DNA of 64,000 nt from Tetracentron sinense (Eukaryota > Streptophyta > Magnoliopsida > Trochodendrales > Trochodendraceae). Positions 1 to 8,859 of this stretch are shown piece by piece. Each line of letters opens with the position of its first letter. The first letter of the stretch is position 1. The notes under the pieces are model-generated. The model saw only the letters and a list, made by a program, of their open reading frames with translations. It had not been told where the DNA came from and ran no database searches. The DNA is taken from assembly GCA_015143295.1 (NCBI GenBank), contig CM026557.1, forward strand, positions 28,429,760 to 28,493,759, given 5' to 3'. A program made the translations under genes and the position numbers.

Positions 1-819
1 GAAACTCTATGATAATGCTCTAAGATCGTCTCACAAGCTCCACGGATCACAATGAAATGCTCTAAGATCTCTAAGGTTATGCTCTATGGAAATGCTCTAA
101 GGTTATTGCTCTATGCTCTATGTCTCTACGGATCATAATGACTCTAAGTAACTCCATGAACTCACAAGAACTCATAAGGCTATGATTATCGATTGACTCA
201 CACGGTTACAGTTTTGGTTTCGAATATTATCTCACATATGTTTTCACGGTTTCCATGCTTTAAGGATTTTACGGATTTCATTCTCCATGTCTTGTATGCT
301 CTATGCCTAACCGCTTTATTGTTATTAGTTTGTATACACTGAGTATTCCATGCTCAGTCGATATTGTTATGATCGGCAGGTGCTCGGGTTCCATTCGATT
401 TGTGTGGCGAAGAACCTTGGGTCGAGGAAGAGTACCGTGACCCGGAGCCTTCCATGGATCACTATCATGACGATGGTGCTTTAGATAGGAGTCGTGACTT
501 CGATTTCTGTTGATCGACCGACTTAGAACTTGTGTCATTTTGTTATGTGAGTGTGGGGTTTGTCCACTCCACTTTTGGGTTTCTCACACATGTATACTTG
601 TGGGTTCTTACTTGAGCCAAGTTATAGGAGTATTCATTTTGCTTCCGCTATGTTTAGTATTTTATTTTTTCCGCTGTGCATTGTATTTCGTTTCCACTAT
701 GTATATTCAGGTACTCTGACAGGTTTCCACGTGTGCCTTATGTATCATACTGGAGGTATGATACGGCGGTCACGAGTCAAAGTATCCTTAACTCCTGTGG
801 GGTATTTTGGGTCGCAACA
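1..819 (+). mobile_element. Family X Ty3/gypsy LTR, right part (left end outside window)
   Basis: This stretch is the reverse complement of the start of the X LTRs at 8860 and 15844. It ends with the LTR terminus ...GGGTCGCAACA at 819, immediately followed by Ty1/copia reverse-transcriptase/RNase H coding sequence. It therefore represents an LTR, solo or the 3' LTR of a plus-strand element, inserted into Sirevirus 1 pol. The first five bases after it are GTTTC; the matching target duplication would lie left of the window. Short open frames inside it recur in the other X LTRs and are not genes. Confidence 0.88.
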
Positions 820-1220
820 GTTTCTATATTGGAAACTGCTTAGTTGCTTGGCTTAGCAAAAAGCAGAATTCCATTTCCTTGTCTACAGCCGAGGCTGAGT
901 ATATAGCAGCTGGTAGTTGTTGTACCCAACTTCTGTGGATGAAACAGATGTTGAAGGATTATGGGATTGATCAAAGCACTATGATTGTGTATTGTGATAA
1001 CACAAGTGCAATCAATATCTCCAAAAATCTCGTACAACACTATCGCACAAAGCATATAGACATTAGGCATCACTTCATCCGTGATCTTGTTGAGCAAAAA
1101 GTTGTGTCTATTGAGTATGTCCAAACAGAGAATCAATATGCGGACATTCTCACAAAACCTTTAGATTCCCTTAGGTTTGAACTCCTTAGGAAATCCATCG
1201 GTTTGTGCGGAGTTGAGTAA
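820..1220 (+). CDS. pol: Ty1/copia pol, C-terminal RNase H part
   Basis: The translation holds the RNase H signature of copia polyproteins: STAEAEYIAAG, then YCDNTSAINISKN, then KHIDIRHHFIRD, ending in ADILTKPL and a stop at 1218-1220. These motifs hold the acidic residues that bind metal and the conserved C-terminal histidine region. RNase H removes the RNA template during reverse transcription inside the virus-like particle. The upstream part of pol is not visible because an X-family LTR is inserted at 819/820. Recognition rests on motif order and is firm at superfamily level. Confidence 0.9.
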
Positions 1221-2404
1221 TGGTGTACTTGTTTCATAGCCTATGTGTTCTTCATGTTCTATTTATGTCATAGAGCTATTTTTTTGTTATTTTCTTTAAG
1301 TAATAAAAATCCAAAAACATTCAAAAAATTGAAAAATATTGCAAAAAATAATGTGTTTGTATGACCTTATTTGTCCTATCTTTTTGCTTAATGTTATTTC
1401 CTTGAAATCATATTTAACCATATAATCCAAGGATAAATATTTCATAGGATTGAATAAAATAGGATAGTTCAATTGTTGGTTCGATCTTGTGATTGAATTT
1501 GGTTATGCTAATTAACCTCAGTTAGAGTTGAGCATACAATGATGTTCTAATTTGCACATGCACTCTGACTGATTCTTTAGATGGTTTTAGTTCCTATTTA
1601 AAGGTTCTGATATTATACCATATGGTTCCCTAGATTAATCAAATCTAGAATAACCAATGTCATAAAAAATTCCATAAGGTGAGCCCCCTAGTTATAAAAA
1701 TTATTGACATGGAGAGGACTACCTGTGAGTTTGTGTGATAGCTACTAGTGAATGCAAACAGTGAGTAATGGCTACCTAGACAAACAGTAGGTATCTATAT
1801 GGATTGCTAGTGTGAAAGCCCCTACTGTCATTAGAAAGAGCTACCTTCTCACTTCAGTGAAAGTCACCAATGTGCTAAAAACTATATATGTGTACTCTAA
1901 AAAGAATTTTCACAATGAGTACAATTTGACTGAAAAAGAAATGAAATAAATTTGTTAGTCAAATTTGGGGTAAAAATTGCTCATCATATAAATATGGATG
2001 ATTATTGGTTTTAAAACTAGTTTTTGAAAATTTTAGAGTCTCATTTGAAATATAATGTCAAAATCTAGATTAAGGAAGGAAACCAATTCAAAGAGTCAAG
2101 TAATGAATTTTGATTTCATACTCACATTACTTCTAATTGTATCTTGACTCTGATTGTGAATTTGATGCAAATACCATATTTAATCACCGGTGAAAATCAA
2201 TTAATGTTTACATAATCCTTGTTTATGCCTATACTTGATATATCAATTCTTGGGTGATTATTATTTATGATTTTTATGAAATCACATGTTGCATATTTTT
2301 TTTGGTCAGTTGGTCATTTTGAGGTGAAAATGTATTTTCAATGTTCCATTGGTTGAGGGGGAGAAAAGGTTTTAACTGTAAAATTTTTGAAAAGTTTTCA
2401 GACC
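1221..2404 (+). other. Sirevirus 1 spacer between pol and env-like ORF
   Basis: About 1.2 kb of A/T-rich sequence without a supported gene. Sireviruses commonly carry a non-coding stretch between pol and the env-like frame. No additional transposon ends were seen. The only notable structure is the palindrome pair and TATA-like box that follow it at 2405-2465. Confidence 0.6.
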
Positions 2405-2465
2405 ACCGATCGCTCGGTGCTAAAGACCGATCGATCGGTCTTTCGTGAACAGAGTTATAAAACCC
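2405..2465 (+). promoter_or_regulatory. Putative internal promoter: two palindromes plus TATA-like box
   Basis: ACCGATCGCTCGGT (2405-2418) and the perfect palindrome ACCGATCGATCGGT (2426-2439) lie seven bases apart. A TATA-like TTATAAAAC follows at about 2455-2463. The same palindromes form the block upstream of the TATA box in this element's own LTR (4809-5012). The site lies about 200 bp before the env-like start codon at 2662. The motifs are directly visible; that they drive a separate env-like transcript is inference. Confidence 0.45.
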
Positions 2466-2661
2466 TCATTTCTATTTTTTTTGTTCACTTGTTCTCCGAC
2501 CTCCAGAGCGATCCCTCGGTTCCTACTCCTCCAAATCCTCCATACGGTCATTCCTTTCTATTCTAAAGGTTTCCCAAGCATCTAAAAGGTAAGATTTGTG
2601 CATTTTCTTCGATTTAGATTGATTTTCTCATCTAGGGCATCGTTTTCTTGCATTTTCTTCC

Positions 2662-3897
2662 ATGGCTTTCGTTTTGTCGTTAATCCTTCTTGCCTATCTC
2701 ATGTCTGGCGTTCCCAAACGTCGGAGGTTGGTCCTCAACAACCAAGAGGATCCTCCTCAAGATGAGGAAAACCTAGAGCCATTTACTTTCACTCCAATAG
2801 GGCATGGTATTTCCATTGGGGACAGGCCAACTCGTAGAATGATTGATTCTACTGCTGAGAATCGCCAAAAGGCTTTGGCTGATAAAACTGGTAAAAACAA
2901 GGGTAAAGCCTCATCTTCTCATGCCAGTCGGTCATCTTCTTTCATTAATCCTTCGGCTGCTCAACTTTACCGTGAATATTTTAGTAAGAAGGCTATCATG
3001 GTTGAGCGAGGAATTCAAATTTCAGACTTTGATGATTATTATCTTCCTAAGCTCATTGCCGATCGTCAATGGGAAGGTATTCTCCATCTATCATGTCCAA
3101 CTCCTATTCAGTTGATTCAGGAATTTTATTCCAATTTTTCTGATATCAACTTGAAAACTTGGTCTTTCAAAACTAGAGCTTTAGAAAAATCTGTGGTAAT
3201 AAATCCTGATTTGATTGCTACTATTCTTGGTTGTCCTCGAGTTCCAAATGCTTATTATCCTTATAGATATAAGACTGATGAGGATAAAGAAACCATGGAA
3301 CAAGTTGTTACCTTTCTAAGTGGCACTCCTTTATTTTGGGTTGGTTCTCTCATTGAAGTGTCTAAACTCACTAGGGATGCAAGACTTGTAAACCTAGTCA
3401 TGAGTGCCAATATCCACCCAAAGGTTCATACTGCGGACCTTGGGGAAGAAAGAGCTCGTTTTCTATTCAGTCTTCTTCGTGGGCATGATATTGATCTTGC
3501 AGCACATTTTATCGATTTGATGATCCAAGCTCATCGATCTGACACTGTAGTTGGAGCCCTTCCTTTTGGATATCTTATCACTAAGCTTCTTGGTTCACAA
3601 GGGGTATTTGCACCTCCTGGTGCTCCTACTCGAGTACCGAAGGGTCCAATCAATAAAAAGACCCTATCTCAGAGTTTCTCACATGCCTCAGTTCGAGAAA
3701 CAGAGGAGGGAGCAGAAGTTGGTGCTGGGTCATCTCGTCCTCCTCCGACCACTATGGATGATCTTGGGAGGATGATGCGAGAGATGCAGATGGATCTCCA
3801 GACTCATATTTCATCATACGAGGAGTTTACTACAGAGGTTCGTGGTAGACTTGGATCTCTCGATGCAGCCGTGCTAGGAGTACAGAGAGATGTTTGA
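2662..3897 (+). CDS. Sirevirus env-like third ORF (plant transposon protein domain)
   Basis: A 411-residue open frame between pol and the 3' LTR, the position of the env-like gene in Sireviruses. The N-terminus has a short hydrophobic run (FVLSLILLAYLM) followed by a basic patch (PKRRR). Residues about 95-330 resemble the conserved plant retrotransposon domain with motifs like DRQWEG and a 'SPD'-type substitute region ending in LPFGYLITKLL. The C-terminal 60 residues (MMREMQMDLQTHISS...) look like a coiled coil. No convincing fusion peptide or transmembrane anchor is present, so a true envelope role is not supported. The start at 2662 is the first ATG of the frame; an ATG at 2701 is an alternative. 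Function is unknown. Confidence 0.75.
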   Translation: MAFVLSLILLAYLMSGVPKRRRLVLNNQEDPPQDEENLEPFTFTPIGHGISIGDRPTRRMIDSTAENRQKALADKTGKNKGKASSSHASRSSSFINPSAAQLYREYFSKKAIMVERGIQISDFDDYYLPKLIADRQWEGILHLSCPTPIQLIQEFYSNFSDINLKTWSFKTRALEKSVVINPDLIATILGCPRVPNAYYPYRYKTDEDKETMEQVVTFLSGTPLFWVGSLIEVSKLTRDARLVNLVMSANIHPKVHTADLGEERARFLFSLLRGHDIDLAAHFIDLMIQAHRSDTVVGALPFGYLITKLLGSQGVFAPPGAPTRVPKGPINKKTLSQSFSHASVRETEEGAEVGAGSSRPPPTTMDDLGRMMREMQMDLQTHISSYEEFTTEVRGRLGSLDAAVLGVQRDV

Positions 3898-4166
3898 GAT
3901 TTTCGAGCTTACTATGAGTCACAGCTCACTTCTGATGATGAGCAGGAGTGATAGTTTGTGATAGGAGTTTATCTTAGTCGAGTGACAGTTTTTATTTGAC
4001 ATTTTGATGTATTTTGTCTTGGTTGTACTTAGTACAAACCTACTTGGATATTATTGACTTGTTATGGATGTATACATTTGAATGGTTTATGCTCATTATT
4101 TTCTATCTCATCTCATTTCAATGGTTTATGCATTACTTTTCTAATCCACCTTTGGCATTTCGAGCC

Positions 4167-4495
4167 AAAAAGGGGGAGAATGTGTTGATAGTATTATTTG
4201 ATTTTGGAATGCTAACCTGTTATGGATTGTGGAATTGTGAATGGTTGTGAATGGTTATACATATGTTCATTCTTATCCTATATTTTATTTCTCATGCTTC
4301 ACAGGTTTTTGATTTAGCATGTGCAGGCAAACAGGTTCTAAGTTTGGTAAATCATGACAAGTTAACATGTCAAAAGTCATGTAATTATTTTTGAGTCATG
4401 TAAAGGTCAATTTTCCATTTTTGAATCAATTGGGAAAATTTGAACCTAGTATATGAATTAGTCTTGTTTTGTCCCGGAATTGCCAAAGGGGGAGA
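4167..4495 (+). other. Repeated polypurine tracts of Sirevirus 1
   Basis: Two purine runs with the same core AAAGGGGGAGA occur upstream of the 3' LTR: 4167-4180 and 4485-4495. The second directly abuts the LTR start at 4497 with one intervening base and is the likely plus-strand primer site. Multiplied polypurine tracts are a known trait of Sireviruses. The bases between the two copies form no recognised gene. Confidence 0.8.
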
Positions 4496-4496
4496 T

Positions 4497-5679
4497 TGTA
4501 AATCCCTAAATAGGTGTTGGCAAATTCCGTGATCATTAGATAGGTCAGTTGAGTCGAGTCGTCGAGTCATGTTTAACTTGTCAGAAGAGAAGAGCTAAAG
4601 CTTAAAGAAGATTGAAGAAAGTGAAGGAAAAAGCTTCTACTCCGGATCTAGACAAGTAATGGACTTAGAGACCCTACCTAGGTTGGATTTGACTTAGATA
4701 ACCCTAAAAATACCTAGGAGGATATTTTTAAGCCTACCAAAGTTATTTGATCTTAGTTGAATCAAATAAAAATAAAATGAAAATGGTTTTGGCAAAAATT
4801 CTGTCTCAACCGATCGCTCGGTATTGCGACCGATCGATCGGTGGCCTACCGAGCGATCGGTGGCCTACCGAGCGATCGGTGGCTATCGACTGGACCAAAT
4901 TTTTGTATGGGGAAATTTTCCAGAGAGATGATTTATAACCGAGCGATCGGTCATTACAACCGATCGATCCGTTTTGAACCGAGCGATCGGTAGTGAGCAC
5001 CGATCGATCGGTCCCCATAAAAAGAATTTTTCTTTTTCTGGAGTCTTTGTTTTAACCCTATATAAACAACTTTTGAGAGACCTAATTCATGTCTTTGATA
5101 TTTTTGAAAGAGTAGAGGTCTGAGAAACTCTTCTAGGGTTTTTCTTATTGCTTTTATTAGATCTTTGTTGATCCCTCCTCTTTCTTAGATCCTAGAGAAT
5201 GCAAGTATAGATCTAAATCTTTGATCTTGCATTGTGTGATCTCAGATCTGTATGAGATCCCTCTAGGGTTTGAAATTTACTAAATTGATTCACAACCCTA
5301 CACCTTGTGTGTGTGTCCGGTGTTTGATCCGGAGCCTTCGTGGAAGGAGATCGATCATGTGTGATCGTGGATTTGAAGTCGCTTGAAAAGATTTGGTCGG
5401 TGTGGAACCGAAGCTGCTAAGGCGGAGATCGAACCTGCTGGTTCGTGGAAATCAAGAGTAAGAGTCTATACCTAGGAACGTCGTTTCTGTTTTGGTAAGG
5501 TCTTGTCTTGTACTTGATATCTTTTCATAGTGAAGTTTATTGCTGGACAAGGTCCCGTGGTTTTTTCCCGTTAGGGTTTTCCACGTAAAAATCTTCTGTG
5601 TTTGATTTGTGTGGATTGTCTGATTGAATTATTCATTGATTTCTAAACATATTAATTGAAAAATTAAAATTGGTTAACA
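4497..5679 (+). repeat. Sirevirus 1 3' LTR
   Basis: An 1183-bp LTR that starts TGTAAATCCC right after the polypurine tract and ends ...TGGTTAACA at 5679. The left 450 bp match, in reverse, the fragment at 5680-6096, which confirms the LTR start. U3 holds a dense palindrome array (4809-5012) followed by a TATA box (5059-5067). The right boundary is set by the point where the inverted fragment begins and is accurate to about one base. Confidence 0.82.
4809..5067 (+). promoter_or_regulatory. Sirevirus LTR promoter: palindrome cassette and TATA box
   Basis: Eight copies of the ACCGATCGATCGGT type (perfect or with one arm changed, e.g. ACCGAGCGATCGGT) lie in 204 bp, split into a left and a right cluster by a core at 4899-4927 that reads TTTTTGTATGGGG then AAATTTTCCAGAGAG. 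TATATAAAC follows at 5059-5067, 47 bp after the last palindrome, so the array is in U3. The same cassette layout occurs in gypsy LTRs X and Y1. The sites look like targets for dimeric DNA-binding proteins or for silencing; neither is shown here. Confidence 0.7.
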
Positions 5680-6096
5680 ACCGATCGATCGGTTATAAAT
5701 CATCTCTCTGGAAAATTTCCCCATACAAAAATTTGGTCCAGTCGATAGCCACCGATCGATCGGTCGCAATACCGAGCGATCGGTTGAGACAGAATTTTTG
5801 CCAAAACCATTTTCATTTTATTTTTATTTGATTCAACTAAGATCAAATAACTTTGGTAGGCTTAAAACTATCCTCCTAGGTATTTTTAGGGTTATCTAAG
5901 TCAAATCCAACCTAGGTAGGGTCTCTAAGTCCATTACCTGTCTAGATCCAGAGTAGAAGCTTTTTCCTTCACTTTCTTCAATCTTCTTTAAGCTTTAGCT
6001 CTTCTCTTCTGACAAGTTAAACATGACTCGACGACTCGACTCAACTGACCTATCTAATGATCACGGAATTTGCCAACACCTATTTAGGGATTTACA
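5680..6096 (-). mobile_element. Inverted fragment of a Sirevirus LTR
   Basis: This is the reverse complement of the first roughly 450 bp of the LTR at 4497. It ends at 6096 with GGGATTTACA, the complement of the LTR start. It has fewer palindrome units than the LTR at 4497. It lies within LTR Z, because 6097 onward matches LTR Z from about 25117. Best read as the end of an earlier minus-strand Sirevirus or solo LTR into which Sirevirus 1 inserted. Confidence 0.82.
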
Positions 6097-8119
6097 CACC
6101 AAACTTGTGAGGCTTTCTTTCAAGAATTCTTATGAGCAAGAGGTTAACACCCGTGAAACCTTGGGCTGCCAACCTCCTTGACAATCCACCAAACTTATGA
6201 GAACTTTCTTGTGAGCAAGAGGTTAGTACCCTTAAACCTGGGCTACCAACCTCCTTGACATTCCACTAGCATATGAGAATTTCTTGTGAGATTTCTTGTG
6301 AACTTATGAGTTCTTGTGAGATTTCTTGAGTTTATGAGCCTTGCGAGATTTCTTATGAGACTTCCTTTCAAGATTCTTGTGAGCCAGAGATTAGTACCCT
6401 TAAACTGGGCTACCAATCTCCTTGACAAACCACTAAACATATGAGAACTTCTTGTGAGCAAGAGGTTAGTACCCTTAAACCTGGGCTACCAACCTCCTGG
6501 TTTGATCCATAAACTTATGAGCATTTCTTATCTTAACTTATGAGCAAGATGCTAGCACCCGAATTATCCTGGGTTACCAACATCCTTGACTATTCACTGT
6601 AATCATGCATAAGAGGTCATACTTGTATGTCCTTATGAATTTCATTCTTTTGTTTCATTCTTAGTGCTTATGAGAAAACCTCGGTCATGTAAAACGTAAA
6701 GTGCGTGGAGTGTTTATGAGCATCATCATGTATATATGGAAAGTCTTAAACAACTCATATGAATTCATACAAGACATGTTATCATCATAGTATACTTGAA
6801 TAATTCTAGAAACATAGCATATCTTCATTCATTGCATTACATTACTAAGATCATGGCTTTTAAGCCTATTTCATCACATCATACCCACATTACATTTCCA
6901 TTGGAGATAATGATCCTAAAATATATTTATCATTGACTTGAAGGAAAATACCAAACTTAGAACCCTTATTTGATCAACTTCATACTTAGAATCATAGTTT
7001 GTTCTACGAAAATCCCAACCCTATGCAAACATACTTATAATTATCCTTTTATTGAAAACCCCCAACTGTTAACAACCCTTAATTTCCACATTGAATCAAG
7101 CTAAAGTCATTTTGTAGAGAGCATTAGCAAATCTAATTCAAACTCATACCTTCATTCTTCATTTACTATTTGTATCATAGTAAAGCTAGGTAGTAGTTGT
7201 ACTTACAATAACTATTCAAAATCATACTTTCACTCTTTGCATTATAAAAAAGTTAGTTAGTAGGAGTACTTACTTTACAAAGATTAAATCTTAGCTTGGA
7301 AAGATGATTGAACACGAATTTGAGCTTGGAAATGGAGATCCATGCTCTAGAAAGAAGATTCAAGCTTGTGGAAGCTTTGAAAAGTGAGGATTCGATCTCC
7401 TCCTTGGTTTCCAACAAAATCCCTCTTTAGAAACCTAGGTTTCTTTCTTTTTCTCTCAAAAAGTCACTCTCTAAGTGTTGGAACCCTTGGACCCCCAAAA
7501 ATTGGATATATATGGTGTTAGGTTAGTGAAAAACCTTTAAAAAAATGTGTCTGTGTGATCTTGCTCGAGTGGGCTGGTTAGGCTGCTCCCGGGACTCAAA
7601 AAACTTAGTTTTTGTCGAGCGAGCGGGTTTTTCTGTAAAAACGTGCATCGGTATTTCATGCATAAATTTTGAATCCCTTATCAGATTTTGAAGATTCAAC
7701 TTGCGTTGGATTCTTCATTCAAAGGGAAACAATTTTGTCTCTAATAAAAAAATTCTAATTCTGAATTTTTAATTACCTAAATGGGTTCTAAAGCCAAATG
7801 GTCTGTAAATGGATTTCAGCAACCCATATTTTCAGCAAATCTGATTTCGGAAATCGGATGATTACCCTATCTTAGATTAATAATATGGAAAAATGATAAA
7901 CATGAACTCGAAATACCTTTCCAAAAATTCAAGAATCGCTCGATTCTGATCAATGGTGAGAGAACTAGAGTTACTTAAGGTTGAGAGTATACTGAGTCAT
8001 AACGCTTGTTAATACTTAAGAGTATTCTATACCATTAATTCCTTCATCCCAAACACCCATATTCTTAAAAATGTATTCTTAAGGCTTTAATACATGTCAT
8101 AAAGATTTGGGGTTCAACA
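6097..8119 (-). repeat. Element Z left (3') LTR, interrupted on its left by Sireviruses
   Basis: It matches the right LTR of Z (25117-27143) over about 2 kb, with roughly 4-6 percent difference in the parts compared by eye, implying an insertion on the order of two million years ago at commonly used plant LTR rates. The first ~650 bp of the LTR are missing here because Sireviruses inserted; that part would be left of the window. It ends ...GGTTCAACA at 8119 and is followed by the target duplication of solo LTR Y1. Confidence 0.85.
6113..6583 (-). repeat. LTR Z hairpin repeat array (left copy)
   Basis: Five to six tandem-like units contain a GAGGTTAGTACCC half followed about 10 bases later by GGGCTACCAACCTC, its near inverted complement. 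The spacers share CTTATGAGAACTTCTTGTGAG. The array is shared with the right LTR (25067-25592). Confidence 0.7.
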
Positions 8120-8336
8120 TCCTCTGTAGAGCCCCGGACTTTTTCACATTTAATGCATGACACTTTTGTTGCCATTTTGCCTTTAAAGAGGTATAATTAA
8201 TAAATAAGGAAGAAATTGGAAATTTTGAAATTTCAGAAATTTTTTTTTTCGAAGTACGAACCCAACGCAAGTTGAATCGTCAAAATCGGACGAACGAGTC
8301 AAAAGTTATGGCCAAAACAGTTTAGACCTGCAGACC

Positions 8337-8520
8337 ACCGATCGCTCGGTCCATGGAGCGATCGATCGGTCCAAAACCGATCGCTCGGAGGCTATCGACT
8401 GTTCAAGATTTTTGTATGGGGAAATTTTCCAGAGAGTGAAATTTTAACCGATCGCTCGGTTATGAAACCGATCGATCGATAGGCAACCGATCGATCGGTC
8501 ATTAACACCGATCGCTCGGT
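8337..8520 (+). promoter_or_regulatory. LTR Y1 U3 palindrome cassette
   Basis: Seven palindromes of the ACCGATCGATCGGT/ACCGATCGCTCGGT type surround a core at 8408-8436 that is identical over 29 bases to the core of the Sirevirus LTR (4899-4927). GGCTATCGACTG just before the core is also shared. Upstream is a block with TTTTGACTCG-like sequence (8250-8320, read on the other strand) found in several gypsy LTR families. A clear TATA box is not seen downstream. Confidence 0.65.
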
Positions 8521-8859
8521 ACTCGCGTTTTTGTAGAAATTTCAGTAAGGGTATTATGGTCTTTTGGTCGGTTCACTCTTACCTTAAGAGTTTAACCCAA
8601 GCCTTTAGGGCTTCATTTCGACACTTAGAGAGATTGGGAGATAAGAAGAGAGGAGAGGGCGACTCCTAAACCTAGGGTTTCCATTTTGGAGAGAAATCAA
8701 GGGGTTTGGGAACCCACACTCAACTGAAGCCCATTTTTCTTCAAGATCAAGGCACAAGCTCGTGAGGAGCATCTCCTCAAGCTAGGGCAGCAACTCACGG
8801 TCGTTTTTGGAAGGGGATTTCTTCCTCACTTGATCAAGGTCAGTAGTTCTTGCTACCTT

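Larger units (their letters stand above)
820..5679 (+). mobile_element. Sirevirus 1 (Ty1/copia, SIRE/Maximus type), 3' portion
   Basis: In order on the plus strand: the end of pol (RNase H), a 1.4-kb spacer, a long env-like third open frame, two polypurine-like tracts and the 3' LTR (4497-5679). That order is typical of Sireviruses. The 5' half lies beyond the left window edge and an X-family LTR interrupts pol. It sits inside an inverted LTR fragment of the same family (5680-6096), so at least two Sireviruses landed here in succession. Only the visible part can be judged; whether the whole element is intact is unknown. Confidence 0.85.

Noticed and set aside
2662-2709. Signal peptide at the start of the Sirevirus env-like frame
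   Set aside because: The hydrophobic run is short, followed at once by a basic patch, and the rest lacks membrane segments; not enough to claim secretion.
4806-5018. Short frames rich in DRS/TDRSV repeats over the palindrome arrays
   Set aside because: They result from translating ACCGATCGATCGGT repeats; similar peptides appear in every cassette on both strands.
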